From positions 6,380-70,379 of the forward strand of contig CAZVFX010000024.1 of the NCBI GenBank assembly GCA_964626565.1: DNA of 64,000 bases, in the 5' to 3' direction. The position numbers and the translations under genes are program-made. This stretch comes from CAZVFX01 sp964626565. Lineage in GTDB: Bacteria; Myxococcota_A; UBA9042; CAIXZC01. Positions within the stretch are counted from its first letter, which is position 1; each line of letters starts with the position of its first letter. The notes beneath the pieces are model-generated. The model worked only from the letters and a program-made list of their open reading frames with translations. It ran no database searches and had not been told where the DNA came from. This document shows positions 8,424-16,115 of the stretch, piece by piece.

Positions 8424-9053
8424 CTAACGAACGTCCCGCATCCACTTGTTGCAGAACGGGCACGGGATCTTCTTGCCGTGGTGGGCTCGTTTCTTTTCTA
8501 TCTTGACGCCGCAGGTGCGGCACTCGATGTACGACCGCTTGCGTTGACTGCGGTCTTGAGACTGGCGTTCCTTCTGCTTTTTGGTGCTGCCCCAGGACGA
8601 CACGGGCGAACCAAAGGTCCAGTAGGGATCGTCGGGCGCCAGCCCTGAAGAATCCACCGGCTGGGTTATGCCGTCCTGCTGCTGGCCGCCGCCCCGGCTG
8701 GCGCCCCAGGATTCCACCGGCGTGCCGAACTGCCAGAAGGGATCGTCCTGGGCCAGTGAGCCGCGCTTGCCGCCCGGTCCGCGTCGCCCGGCCCGTTTGG
8801 CTGCCTTGGCCTGCATGGCCACCTGGCCGTCGGGGTCTTCCGGCTCGGGCTCAGGCTGTGCAGGCCCCTCGCTCACGCTCGGGGTGCCGTCGGGTCCCGA
8901 AACCATGGCGGTGCGAACCGCTTCCGCCTGCTCTTCCTCCAGGCTCGACATGTGGTTCTTCACTTCATAACCGAGTTCAAGAGCCTTCGCCACCACCTCT
9001 TTGCTCTCGGTGGACAACTCTTTTGCCAACTGGTGTACTCTCACTTTGCCCAT
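8424..9053 (-). CDS. IF2 N-terminal-domain/zinc-ribbon protein with duplicated Trp motif
   Basis: 209 residues. Residues 1-50 match the IF2_N domain found at the start of translation initiation factor IF-2 (KVRVHQLAKELSTESKEVV, ALELGYEVKNHMSSLEEEQA). Residues 55-100 are a Pro/Glu/Gly/Lys-rich linker, part of which (TPSVSEGP, 57-64) is encoded by a dispersed repeat. Two copies of an unusual motif follow: DPFWQFGTPVESWG (104-117) and DPYWTFGSPVSSWG (142-155). The C-terminus holds a four-Cys zinc ribbon, CRTCG (178-182) and CPFCN (198-202), in a basic context. No GTPase domain is present, so it is not IF-2 itself. An RNA- or ribosome-associated role is plausible from the IF2_N and zinc ribbon, but this is inference. 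Cytoplasmic, as no signal is seen. Confidence 0.82.
   Translation of the reverse strand: MGKVRVHQLAKELSTESKEVVAKALELGYEVKNHMSSLEEEQAEAVRTAMVSGPDGTPSVSEGPAQPEPEPEDPDGQVAMQAKAAKRAGRRGPGGKRGSLAQDDPFWQFGTPVESWGASRGGGQQQDGITQPVDSSGLAPDDPYWTFGSPVSSWGSTKKQKERQSQDRSQRKRSYIECRTCGVKIEKKRAHHGKKIPCPFCNKWMRDVR
8863..8888. repeat. Dispersed element inside the IF2-N gene
   Basis: GGCCCCTCGCTCACGCTC followed by GGGGTGCC is related to the tandem pair at 2212-2278 (about 22 of 26 bases the same). On the minus strand it is translated as TPSVSEGP. Confidence 0.5.
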
Positions 9054-9088
9054 GGTGCTCTAGCCTCACATGTTCTGGTGCCCGGACC

Positions 9089-9475
9089 CTACCGTTTGCC
9101 GGGGTAGGGCCTGCCGCTACGGCACAGGTGCTTCAAATCGCTGTTGGAGATGAAGCCACAATCCTTGCGGCAGTGGTGTTTCATGTCGGAATCGCCGATG
9201 AACCCGCAGTCGCCCCGGCAGTAATGCTTCAAGTCTCCGTCCGCGATAAAACCGCAATCTTTGCGGCAGTAGTGCTTCATGTCCGAGTTGGAGATGAAGC
9301 CGCAGTCCCCCTTGCACAAGTGCTTGAGGTCGCTGTCGCCGATGAACCCACAGTCCTGACGGCAGAAGTGCTTGAGATCACTGTCGGCGATGAAGCCGCA
9401 GTCGTTGGCCGCAGCAGGTGCGCCGGCCAACGCGACCAGCGCGGTCCAGCCGATGAACATGGCGTTGAGAAACAT
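9089..9475 (-). CDS. Small exported protein made of six 16-residue Cys repeats
   Basis: 128 residues: a signal peptide (1-24, ending GAPAAAN) and then exactly six tandem 16-residue units (residues 25-120). The consensus is DCGFI-[AGS]-[DN]-[SG]-D-[LM]-K-H-x-C-[RK]-x, ending with a short basic tail. Every unit has two Cys, twelve in all, so one disulfide per unit is likely once exported. Units with D-S-D-L-K/R-x-Y-C are familiar from uncharacterised proteobacterial exported proteins, but I know of no assigned function. The gene lies between the IF2-N gene (36 bases downstream) and the large Cys-rich MYXO-CTERM-like gene (25 bases upstream), all on the same strand. Confidence 0.85.
   Translation of the reverse strand: MFLNAMFIGWTALVALAGAPAAANDCGFIADSDLKHFCRQDCGFIGDSDLKHLCKGDCGFISNSDMKHYCRKDCGFIADGDLKHYCRGDCGFIGDSDMKHHCRKDCGFISNSDLKHLCRSGRPYPGKR
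9116..9403 (-). repeat. Six tandem 48-bp coding repeats
   Basis: Six in-frame 48-bp units encode the DCGFI...C repeat. Variable positions cycle as AD, GD, SN, AD, GD, SN, so the real duplication unit is probably a block of three (144 bp) copied once. Confidence 0.8.
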
Positions 9476-9500
9476 GGATTCGGCTCCTTGTCGGGTCGGT

Positions 9501-12500
9501 TTAGTCTCTTACGGAACGGAAGCGTATCCCGAGGAACAACGCCAGCACCAACACCAGCAACAGGTTGGCTCCGCCGGTGGACACGGGCGGGGTGGTGGCG
9601 CAACTGCACCCGCCTCCGCCGCCGCCGCCATCGCCGCAACCGGGCAGGTTCTGATCTTCCACACACTGCCCGAAGAACAGCTTGTAGCAGGGCGGGCAGG
9701 TCTTGGGCGGGGTGCCGGTATCCGGAACAGGCGTACCGCCGGTATCGTCCTCGGGTTGAACCGTCTCGGGTTGGTCCGTGATATCCTTGTCGTCACCGTC
9801 CGGGGTAACTACTTCCTCAGGCAGTTCGACACACATGTTGTCCGCGCAGGTCTCCCCATCTGGGCAAGTACCGCAGTCCTGGCCCTCGTTCTCCCCGCAC
9901 TCAAGACCGATGCACTTGTCATCTTCGGGCAGCTTCTCGCAGACGTTGCCTGCGTTGCAGAACTCATCGATGGAACAGATGCCGCAGGAACCGCAACTGA
10001 CGCACTTCTCGGTACCCCAGTTACACACCGTGCCCTCGGGACATTCACCGTATTTGCCGCAGTCCTCTTCGCCCTTTTCCAAGCAGCCGCCGAAGCAGAG
10101 CCCATCGGAGTTGCAATCTCCGCAACCGGTGGGGCCGCACTGTTTGCCGAAGCAGTTGGCCGTGGGCTCGCACACTGCATCGCACACAAACCCGGCCGCC
10201 TCGTTGCATACCAGCGGAGCAGGACAGATTCCGCACATCCCGCCGCAGCCATTATCCCCGCACTCCTTGCCGGAGCAGTTGGGTACGCACGGCTCACACA
10301 CGTAGATCTCGTCGCCGTCATCCAGCGAGGTATCGCAGATCCAACCCACCGGGCAGGTTCCGCAGGATTCGCACTGCACGCATTGGTGGGTCGTCGCGTT
10401 GCAAAGCTGGCCCAACGCCTGGTCGCAATCGCTATCTTTCTGGCAGGGCCCGAGGCCTGCTTCCAGGCAGCCCGCCGGGCAATCCTTGGGCCCGCACTCC
10501 ATGGGCACGACGCCGGCAGGAGGAACCATGCAGGAAGCATCACACGCGACGCAGGTACCATCCAGCGGGCTTTCAGGTTCGTCGACACAGACCACTCCTT
10601 CCGGGCACATACCGCACCCGTTGATGTTGCCGCAACTGTCCGGACCGCATTCCTTGATCATGCCGAACGAGTTGATGCAGTTGGGCACACACGGCTCACA
10701 CTGGAAGTAGTAGACATCGCCGTCATTGGGGTCTTCGTCACACGCAAAGCCGGGCATACAAGGTTGGCCACACTCGCCGCCACAACCGTCACCGCCGCAC
10801 TGCTTCGGCGTCCCGTCGTCCTTCAAGCAATTGGGCTGGCACATCTCACAGACGTTGGTTTCAGGGTCGATGTCTATTTCCATGTCGCACGACAATCCCT
10901 CCTCGCAGCCGTTATTGGGGCCGTCGCCGCACACCGGGCAGCCATCGGAAGGGGGCCCGCACTCAACACCGACACAGGAGCAGGTGTCTTCTACGCAAAT
11001 ATATCCGGTGCTGCAGTAGAAGCCGGGGGGACAGGCGCCGCAAACTCCCTGGCCCATGCATTCCCCGTCAACACCGGGGCACTCGTCCCAACCGCACTGC
11101 TTGTAGGCCATGTAGGTCGGCGGCACCAGACATTGGGGCGAGCATTGAGGTACGCACATCCCGTTCTGGCAGTACCAGTTCATGGGACACTCGCCGCAGT
11201 CTCCGCCGCAGCCGTCATCTCCGCACTCTTTCCCGGCGCAGTTGGAAGGGCACTGTTCGGGCATCACACAGATGCCGGGCGGGTCCTGACAGACCATTCC
11301 GTCGGCGCAAGTACCGCAACTCCCGCAACAGTAATCGGTTCCGCACATTTTGCCCTGGCAGGCGGGGAAACAGGGAGGGGTGCACTGGCCGGCATCGTTA
11401 CATGACAGACCTGCGGCACACTCGCCGCAGCTGCCGCCACAGCCGTCGTCACCGCACATTTTGCCTGTACAGTTGGGCGGACAGTAGGTCTTGCATTTGC
11501 CCGACGCCTCATCACACGTGGACCCGGGAGGGCAGAAGCCGCAGAACCAACCGCAGCCGTCGGGGCCGCATTCCTTCTTGTCACAACTGGGTACACACAC
11601 GCCTTCAACGCACGCTCCGTCCACGCAACCGGTGTTCTCGGGGCAGACGCCACAGCTACCGCCGCAGCCGTCGCTGCCACATTCCACACCAGTGCAATCC
11701 GGCTCGCACGGTGGCGGATAACACTTGCCGAACACGTTGCACAGGTGGTCGCCGGGGCAAACACCGCAAGCATCGGGCTCTTCCAGGCAGCCACCGTTGC
11801 CACAGTCCTTGCCCGCACAGTTAGGCTGGCACGGCGGGGGTACGCACTGGCTCCCCTCGCACTCCCAACCACCGAGACATACGCCGCACTTACCGCCGCA
11901 GCCGTCACCACCGCACTCTTTCCCTGCACAGTTGGGAACGCACGGTTGGCAACCCGGATCTTCGCACTGCTCAAAGCACAGGGCCGCGCAGATTGAATCC
12001 CACTTATTGGTGCAGCAGAACGAATCAAGCTCACACACACACAACTCGCATGCACAACCGGCACATCCCGGCGTGGATGAAGGAGTGCAGCCGTCCTTAC
12101 TGCCGCAACCGTCACATTCGTGACACTTTTCAACGCAAATCGGGTCCCAGGACTGAGCGCAGCAGAACGGATCCGCCGCGCAGACACAATCTTCGCATTC
12201 ACAACCACAGCACCCAGCCTGGGCATCGGCCCGAGCGCACCCGTCGGAGAAGCAGGAATACGGGTGCTCACAACTGGGGTCACCCTTCGGTGCGGTGCCG
12301 CAGCCGTAGGCTCCGGCTGACGACTTCCAGCCACAAGCCGGCGTGGACGCGCAAGACGCCTCGCACAGCACTCCCCCCTCGCACCAGCGCACAGAATTGT
12401 CGCCGGTGCAGCAGCCGGCGTCGCTGACGCCGAGACAATCGTCCGCCACCTTAGTGCCGGACGAGCAGGGGTTGGACCCGTTGAAGGTGCCAGCCTGAAT

Positions 12501-12533
12501 GATAAGCGCAAGAACTATGGTCAAGACCTGCAT
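9501..12533 (-). CDS. Large Cys-rich surface protein with MYXO-CTERM-like anchor
   Basis: About 1010 residues. I chose the ATG at 12533 because GGAG lies 6 bases upstream; the in-frame ATG at 12545 has no ribosome site. A hydrophobic signal comes first (MQVLTIVLALIIQAG). The body is a long series of compact Cys modules of the form C-x-P-N-C-x-G-K-x-C-G-x-x-G-C-G-G-x-C-G-x-C. A different Cys pattern occurs near the N-terminus (CCTGDNSVRWCEGG, CELCVCELDSFCCTNKWDSIC). An acidic Thr/Pro linker follows (PEEVVTPDGDDKDITDQPET), then a Gly run, CSC, a hydrophobic helix (ANLLLVLVLALFLGI) and the basic end RFRSVRD. That ending matches the MYXO-CTERM sorting layout: Cys next to Gly, one helix, an Arg-rich tail. 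Likely a secreted, lipid-linked surface protein with unknown ligand. A single copy of the same module occurs at the C-terminus of the 1505-residue lipoprotein at 49220-53737. Confidence 0.85.
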   Translation of the reverse strand: MQVLTIVLALIIQAGTFNGSNPCSSGTKVADDCLGVSDAGCCTGDNSVRWCEGGVLCEASCASTPACGWKSSAGAYGCGTAPKGDPSCEHPYSCFSDGCARADAQAGCCGCECEDCVCAADPFCCAQSWDPICVEKCHECDGCGSKDGCTPSSTPGCAGCACELCVCELDSFCCTNKWDSICAALCFEQCEDPGCQPCVPNCAGKECGGDGCGGKCGVCLGGWECEGSQCVPPPCQPNCAGKDCGNGGCLEEPDACGVCPGDHLCNVFGKCYPPPCEPDCTGVECGSDGCGGSCGVCPENTGCVDGACVEGVCVPSCDKKECGPDGCGWFCGFCPPGSTCDEASGKCKTYCPPNCTGKMCGDDGCGGSCGECAAGLSCNDAGQCTPPCFPACQGKMCGTDYCCGSCGTCADGMVCQDPPGICVMPEQCPSNCAGKECGDDGCGGDCGECPMNWYCQNGMCVPQCSPQCLVPPTYMAYKQCGWDECPGVDGECMGQGVCGACPPGFYCSTGYICVEDTCSCVGVECGPPSDGCPVCGDGPNNGCEEGLSCDMEIDIDPETNVCEMCQPNCLKDDGTPKQCGGDGCGGECGQPCMPGFACDEDPNDGDVYYFQCEPCVPNCINSFGMIKECGPDSCGNINGCGMCPEGVVCVDEPESPLDGTCVACDASCMVPPAGVVPMECGPKDCPAGCLEAGLGPCQKDSDCDQALGQLCNATTHQCVQCESCGTCPVGWICDTSLDDGDEIYVCEPCVPNCSGKECGDNGCGGMCGICPAPLVCNEAAGFVCDAVCEPTANCFGKQCGPTGCGDCNSDGLCFGGCLEKGEEDCGKYGECPEGTVCNWGTEKCVSCGSCGICSIDEFCNAGNVCEKLPEDDKCIGLECGENEGQDCGTCPDGETCADNMCVELPEEVVTPDGDDKDITDQPETVQPEDDTGGTPVPDTGTPPKTCPPCYKLFFGQCVEDQNLPGCGDGGGGGGGCSCATTPPVSTGGANLLLVLVLALFLGIRFRSVRD

Positions 12534-12624
12534 GGCTTTCTCCATACGTATTCGGCTGTAAACGATACCATAAGGCCTTTATCTAAACAAGTTTAACCCC
12601 ATTGTAAGAAAGTGCGGAGTTGAG

Positions 12625-13617
12625 CTACGGCAGGTGCCGTTGGCAGAAGTCGCCCACCAGCGCGGTGATGCGGCCTTCCTCGGCAGGGGTGAACCAGTGC
12701 ACTCCCGACTCCTTTCGGAACCAGGTTCGCTGTCGCTTGGCGTACCGCCGATGCAGTGCGCAGACCCGCTCTATCGCCGCCCGCTCACCGATTTCGCCCC
12801 TGACGTGCGCGGCAACTTCCCGGTAACCCAGCGCCTTGAACGCGCGTGAGTCGAAGTCGTGGCCCACGGCCAGCAGCCTGCGCACTTCGTCGGCAAAACC
12901 AGCTTCGAACATGCCCCGCACCCGCGTCACGATACGCCGGTTCAGCTCTTCTTTGGGAAGCTCGAGCCCGATTTTCAGCGCATCGTAGCGAGGCGTACGA
13001 AAACGATGCTGCTTCTGATAGTGAGAAATCGGCTTGCCCGTCTCGTAGTAGACTTCCAGCGCACGGGATGTGCGCTGGCTGTCGTTGGCGCTCACCTTGG
13101 CGCCCGTTACGGGGTCGACTTTCATCAGTTCATTGTGCAACGCCTGGCCGCCCAACTCCTTCATCATGCTGCTAACCTTGTCGCGAACCTGATCGGAGAC
13201 GTCCGGAATCTCCGCCAGCCCCAGGGTTAGCGCCCGGATGTATAGACCGGTGCCACCGACAAACATGGGCATCGACTTTCGCTCCAGGATCTCTGCGGCC
13301 TTACGGTCCGCCATTTTTACGTATTCGCCCGCGTTCAGCGGCGACTCCGGCGGACTTATGTCGTAGAGATGGTGCGGCGCCCGAGCGCGTTCGGTGCGGC
13401 TCGGTTTCGCGGTGCCTATGTCGAGGCCGACGTAGAATTGCGACGCATCGCAATTGACGATTTCCAGCGGCAATCCGGTAGCCAGGCCCACCGCCAGGCT
13501 GCTCTTGCCCGTGGCCGTCGCACCCAGCACGATTACCACCGGTTCCAGGTGGGGATGGCCCGTGCGAGGCCGGCGCCGTTTCCGGCGCTGATATTCTTCT
13601 ATGTTCTCTTGAACCAT
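12625..13617 (-). CDS. miaA: tRNA dimethylallyltransferase
   Basis: 330 residues. MiaA transfers a dimethylallyl group to the N6 of A37 in tRNAs that read codons starting with U. The P-loop is GATATGKS (32-39), followed by the family's DASQFYVGLDIGTAKP, ARAPHHLYD, VGGTGLYIRALTLGLAEIPD and YAKRQRTWFRKE near the C-terminus, a tRNA-binding and zinc-side region. I placed the start at ATG 13617; it overlaps the end of mutL by 19 bases, whereas the longer open frame would run deep into mutL. The first ~25 residues (EEYQRRKRRRPRTG) are a basic extension not usual in MiaA. mutL-miaA is a common gene pair, which supports both calls. Confidence 0.95.
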   Translation of the reverse strand: MVQENIEEYQRRKRRRPRTGHPHLEPVVIVLGATATGKSSLAVGLATGLPLEIVNCDASQFYVGLDIGTAKPSRTERARAPHHLYDISPPESPLNAGEYVKMADRKAAEILERKSMPMFVGGTGLYIRALTLGLAEIPDVSDQVRDKVSSMMKELGGQALHNELMKVDPVTGAKVSANDSQRTSRALEVYYETGKPISHYQKQHRFRTPRYDALKIGLELPKEELNRRIVTRVRGMFEAGFADEVRRLLAVGHDFDSRAFKALGYREVAAHVRGEIGERAAIERVCALHRRYAKRQRTWFRKESGVHWFTPAEEGRITALVGDFCQRHLP

Positions 13618-15395
13618 CTCGCCACTTCGGATTCGGGAAAAAACACTACCACCGGCCGGCCGTGGGGGCAGTATGCCGCCAGGTCCACGCTGTCCATCTG
13701 CCTCAGCAGTTCCAACACCTCTTCGGGAGCCATGGGGTCGCCCGCCCTCACCGCGGAGTGGCACGCCATGGTAGATATTGTCTTATGGAACAGGGCGGAC
13801 GGGCCGAGACCCTGATTCTCCGCCAGTTCGTCCAGCACCGCGAGCAGCGGAGTCTCCGGGCTGCGCTGTCCCAGCAGCACCGGTGCGGCCTTCACCGCCA
13901 CCGTGTTCCCGCCGAAAGGCTCCACGTGAAACCCCAGCCGCTCCAGCAACTCCGACTTGGCCTCCGCCTCGGCCACAAGGGAGGGCCCCAGCTCCAGCAG
14001 TACGGGCACCAGCAAGGGTTGGGATGCAACTTTCGAATTCTCGAACTGCTCCTTCAGCCGCTCGAACATCACCCGCTCATGGGCCGCGTGCTGGTCGACC
14101 ACCACCAGGCGATCACCGCTTTGCCCCAGGAGAAAACAGTTGGCAAACTGGCCCAGGTACGTCATGCCGGTGAAACCCAGGGCGGGCGCATGTACACCTT
14201 CCGCCCCAGCCGCGCCGCGGCCTTCCCCTTCCGGCGCCAGATGCCCGGGCAGGTCACGCACTTCCCATGTGTAGCGAGCAGAACCTTGCCCGGCCGGGCG
14301 AAACTCCAACTCCGGCTCATTCTCGGGAACCGCACGGCCGCCCCAACCGGAAGGGCCTTCCACCGCGGAGTGGACGTGGCCCGCGGCCAGTTCCTGGCTC
14401 ACCCAGGGGGTCTCCTCGAGGGTGAGCCTCACCGCCCGGCTGACGGCAGAGAAAACCTCGTTGGACGCCGCGAACCTCACTTCGTTCTTGGTGGGATGGA
14501 CGTTCACGTCCAGTTCGCCGGGCGGCACCGAAATGTTGAGCACCGCACAAGGGTATTCCCCCCGCCCCAGCAAGGTGGAATAGGCTTTCGAAACCGCCTG
14601 TATGATCACCTTGTCCCGCACAAACCGATTGTTGACGAAGGTGTAGAGCTTGCCAGCGCCGCGGGTCTTGTATTCCGGGTCGGAGATGAAGCCGGAAACC
14701 GAGATGCGCCCTTCCAGAAAGCACTCGTACAGGTGCTTGCAAACCTTTTTGCCCAACACCCCGTAAATACGCCCCATCATGTCGTTTTCGGGCGGTGCGG
14801 AGATTACCTTGCGCCCGTCATTCACCAACTCGAAGTGAATCAAGTGATTGCACAGCGCTATTTTCTGGACCACCTCGACAATAGCCTTCGCCTCCGTGGC
14901 GTCCCTCTTCAAGAACTTGCGGCGCGCCGGGACGTTATAGAACAACTCGTTGGCCGTCACTTCGGTGCCCGGCGCCATGGCCGCATCCGAAACCGTCAAT
15001 TCCCCGCTGGACGAGACCTGGATCTCGGTGCCCACCGGCTCATCATGGGTGCGGGTCTTCAACGTAAACTTCGACACCGACGCAATGCTGGGCAGCGCCT
15101 CGCCGCGGAAGCCGAATGTACGGATGTTCCTCAGTTCCTCAATGGAGGTCAATTTGCTGGTGGCGTGCCGCTCCACCGCCATCAGCGCGTCCTCGCGGGT
15201 CATGCCGCAGCCGTCGTCAACCACCCTGATGAGTCGCTTGCCGCCATCAGCAAACTCCACGACGATGCGCCGGGCTCCCGCATCCATGGAATTCTCCACC
15301 AGCTCCTTGACCAGCGACGCCGGTCGCTCCACAACCTCCCCCGCGGCGATCTGGTTCTTCAGAAAATCAGGCATGACTTTGATTGTCGCGGACAT
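13599..15395 (-). CDS. mutL: DNA mismatch repair protein MutL
   Basis: 598 residues, typical for MutL. The N-terminal GHKL ATPase shows ELVENSMDAGA (31-41), DDGCGM (60-65) and FGFRGEALPSIASV. The transducer domain has NNRFVRDK and PPGELDVNVHPTKNEVRF. The C-terminal dimerisation domain starts at YLGQFANCFLL and contains DQHAAHERVMFE (about 433-444), which fits the endonuclease motif DQHAx2Ex4E. It also has ACHSAVRAGD and CPHGRP. This is therefore the nicking type of MutL found in bacteria without MutH. The ATG at 15395 was chosen because AGGAG precedes it and the protein begins at the family's normal N-terminus; upstream in-frame codons lie antisense to hisB. Divergent from hisB. Confidence 0.96.
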   Translation of the reverse strand: MSATIKVMPDFLKNQIAAGEVVERPASLVKELVENSMDAGARRIVVEFADGGKRLIRVVDDGCGMTREDALMAVERHATSKLTSIEELRNIRTFGFRGEALPSIASVSKFTLKTRTHDEPVGTEIQVSSSGELTVSDAAMAPGTEVTANELFYNVPARRKFLKRDATEAKAIVEVVQKIALCNHLIHFELVNDGRKVISAPPENDMMGRIYGVLGKKVCKHLYECFLEGRISVSGFISDPEYKTRGAGKLYTFVNNRFVRDKVIIQAVSKAYSTLLGRGEYPCAVLNISVPPGELDVNVHPTKNEVRFAASNEVFSAVSRAVRLTLEETPWVSQELAAGHVHSAVEGPSGWGGRAVPENEPELEFRPAGQGSARYTWEVRDLPGHLAPEGEGRGAAGAEGVHAPALGFTGMTYLGQFANCFLLGQSGDRLVVVDQHAAHERVMFERLKEQFENSKVASQPLLVPVLLELGPSLVAEAEAKSELLERLGFHVEPFGGNTVAVKAAPVLLGQRSPETPLLAVLDELAENQGLGPSALFHKTISTMACHSAVRAGDPMAPEEVLELLRQMDSVDLAAYCPHGRPVVVFFPESEVARWFKRT

Positions 15396-15407
15396 TGGAA
15401 GTACTCC

Positions 15408-15436
15408 TTGCAAGAGCGCAGGTGAGAAGATAGCAT
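15408..15436 (+). promoter_or_regulatory. Possible hisB promoter
   Basis: TTGCAA (15408-15413), a 17-base spacer and TAGCAT (15431-15436) in the 87-base divergent gap between mutL and hisB. GAGGAGAAGG follows before the ATG at 15483. Confidence 0.3.
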
Positions 15437-15482
15437 AACGTAGGTTTCGCCACAAGCGGCGGAACGAGGAGAAGGTGCCGGC

Positions 15483-16079
15483 ATGAACGGCTTTCGCACC
15501 GCCCAGGTAAGGCGTGAGACTTCCCAGACGCTGGTCGAGGTAGACCTGACCATCGAAGGTTCGGGAAAGTACATGATCGAATCTCCGGTGGGCTTCCTCA
15601 CTCATATGCTCGAATCGTTCGCCAAACACGGCCGCTTCGACCTCAACGTCAGCGTCCAGGGAGACCTGGATGTGGACCAGCACCACACTCTGGAGGACAC
15701 CGGGGCCGCGCTGGGAGATGCGTTCGAGCAGGCGCTGGGGAATCGCCTCGGCATCAACCGGGCCGGGTGTTTCGTCTTCCCCATGGACGAGGCCGTGGCC
15801 TTTGCCGCGGTGGACATCTGCAAACGGTCGTACCTCAAGTACGACGTGCCGTTCACAGCCGGCGTACTCGGCGGGTTGAACGTCGCTTTGCTCCACGACT
15901 TTTTCGAGGCGTTTTCGGCCCAGCTCAAATGCAACCTGCACATCCATCTGCCCTATGGCCGCAGCGATCATCATAAGGCGGAAGCCGTCTTCAAGGCATG
16001 GGGCAAGGCGATGCGCATGGCTTGCTCTATGGACCCCCGGGACATTCGGGACATGCCTACAGTGAAGGAGATTTTCTAG
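15483..16079 (+). CDS. hisB: Imidazoleglycerol-phosphate dehydratase
   Basis: 198 residues, the normal size of monofunctional HisB, which dehydrates imidazole-glycerol phosphate to imidazole-acetol phosphate in histidine synthesis using two Mn ions. The duplicated metal-binding motifs are present: FLTHMLESFAKHGRFDL, QHHTLEDTGAALG (HHxxED) and GRSDHHKAEAVFKAWGKAM (HHKxE). DEAVAFAAVDICKRSYLKYD covers the conserved middle. No phosphatase domain is fused, and no other his genes lie in the window. The following binding-protein gene begins 36 bases downstream, so they may be co-transcribed. Confidence 0.96.
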   Translation: MNGFRTAQVRRETSQTLVEVDLTIEGSGKYMIESPVGFLTHMLESFAKHGRFDLNVSVQGDLDVDQHHTLEDTGAALGDAFEQALGNRLGINRAGCFVFPMDEAVAFAAVDICKRSYLKYDVPFTAGVLGGLNVALLHDFFEAFSAQLKCNLHIHLPYGRSDHHKAEAVFKAWGKAMRMACSMDPRDIRDMPTVKEIF

Positions 16080-16084
16080 GTGAT

Positions 16085-16108
16085 GTCATTCTGAGCAAAG
16101 TCGAAGGA
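16085..16108. repeat. Dispersed short element that carries a ribosome site
   Basis: GTCATTCTGAGC followed by AAAGTCGAAGGA. I recall very similar short sequences as dispersed elements in many environmental genomes. Its end (GAAGGAG, 16103-16109) is the ribosome-binding site of the next gene, whose TTG start is at 16116. Confidence 0.45.
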
Positions 16109-16115
16109 GCTCGGA

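Noticed and set aside
9372..11405. 677-residue plus-strand open frame opposite the MYXO-CTERM-like gene
   Set aside because: Antisense to Cys-rich modules. Composition is Ala/Thr/His-rich and repetitive, with no start signal.
13618..13764. Upstream part of the miaA open frame as coding
   Set aside because: It lies wholly inside mutL in another frame and lacks MiaA similarity; MiaA begins at 13617.
15396..15974. N-terminal extension of the mutL frame over hisB
   Set aside because: The extra residues are antisense to hisB. MutL's normal N-terminus and a ribosome site occur at 15395.
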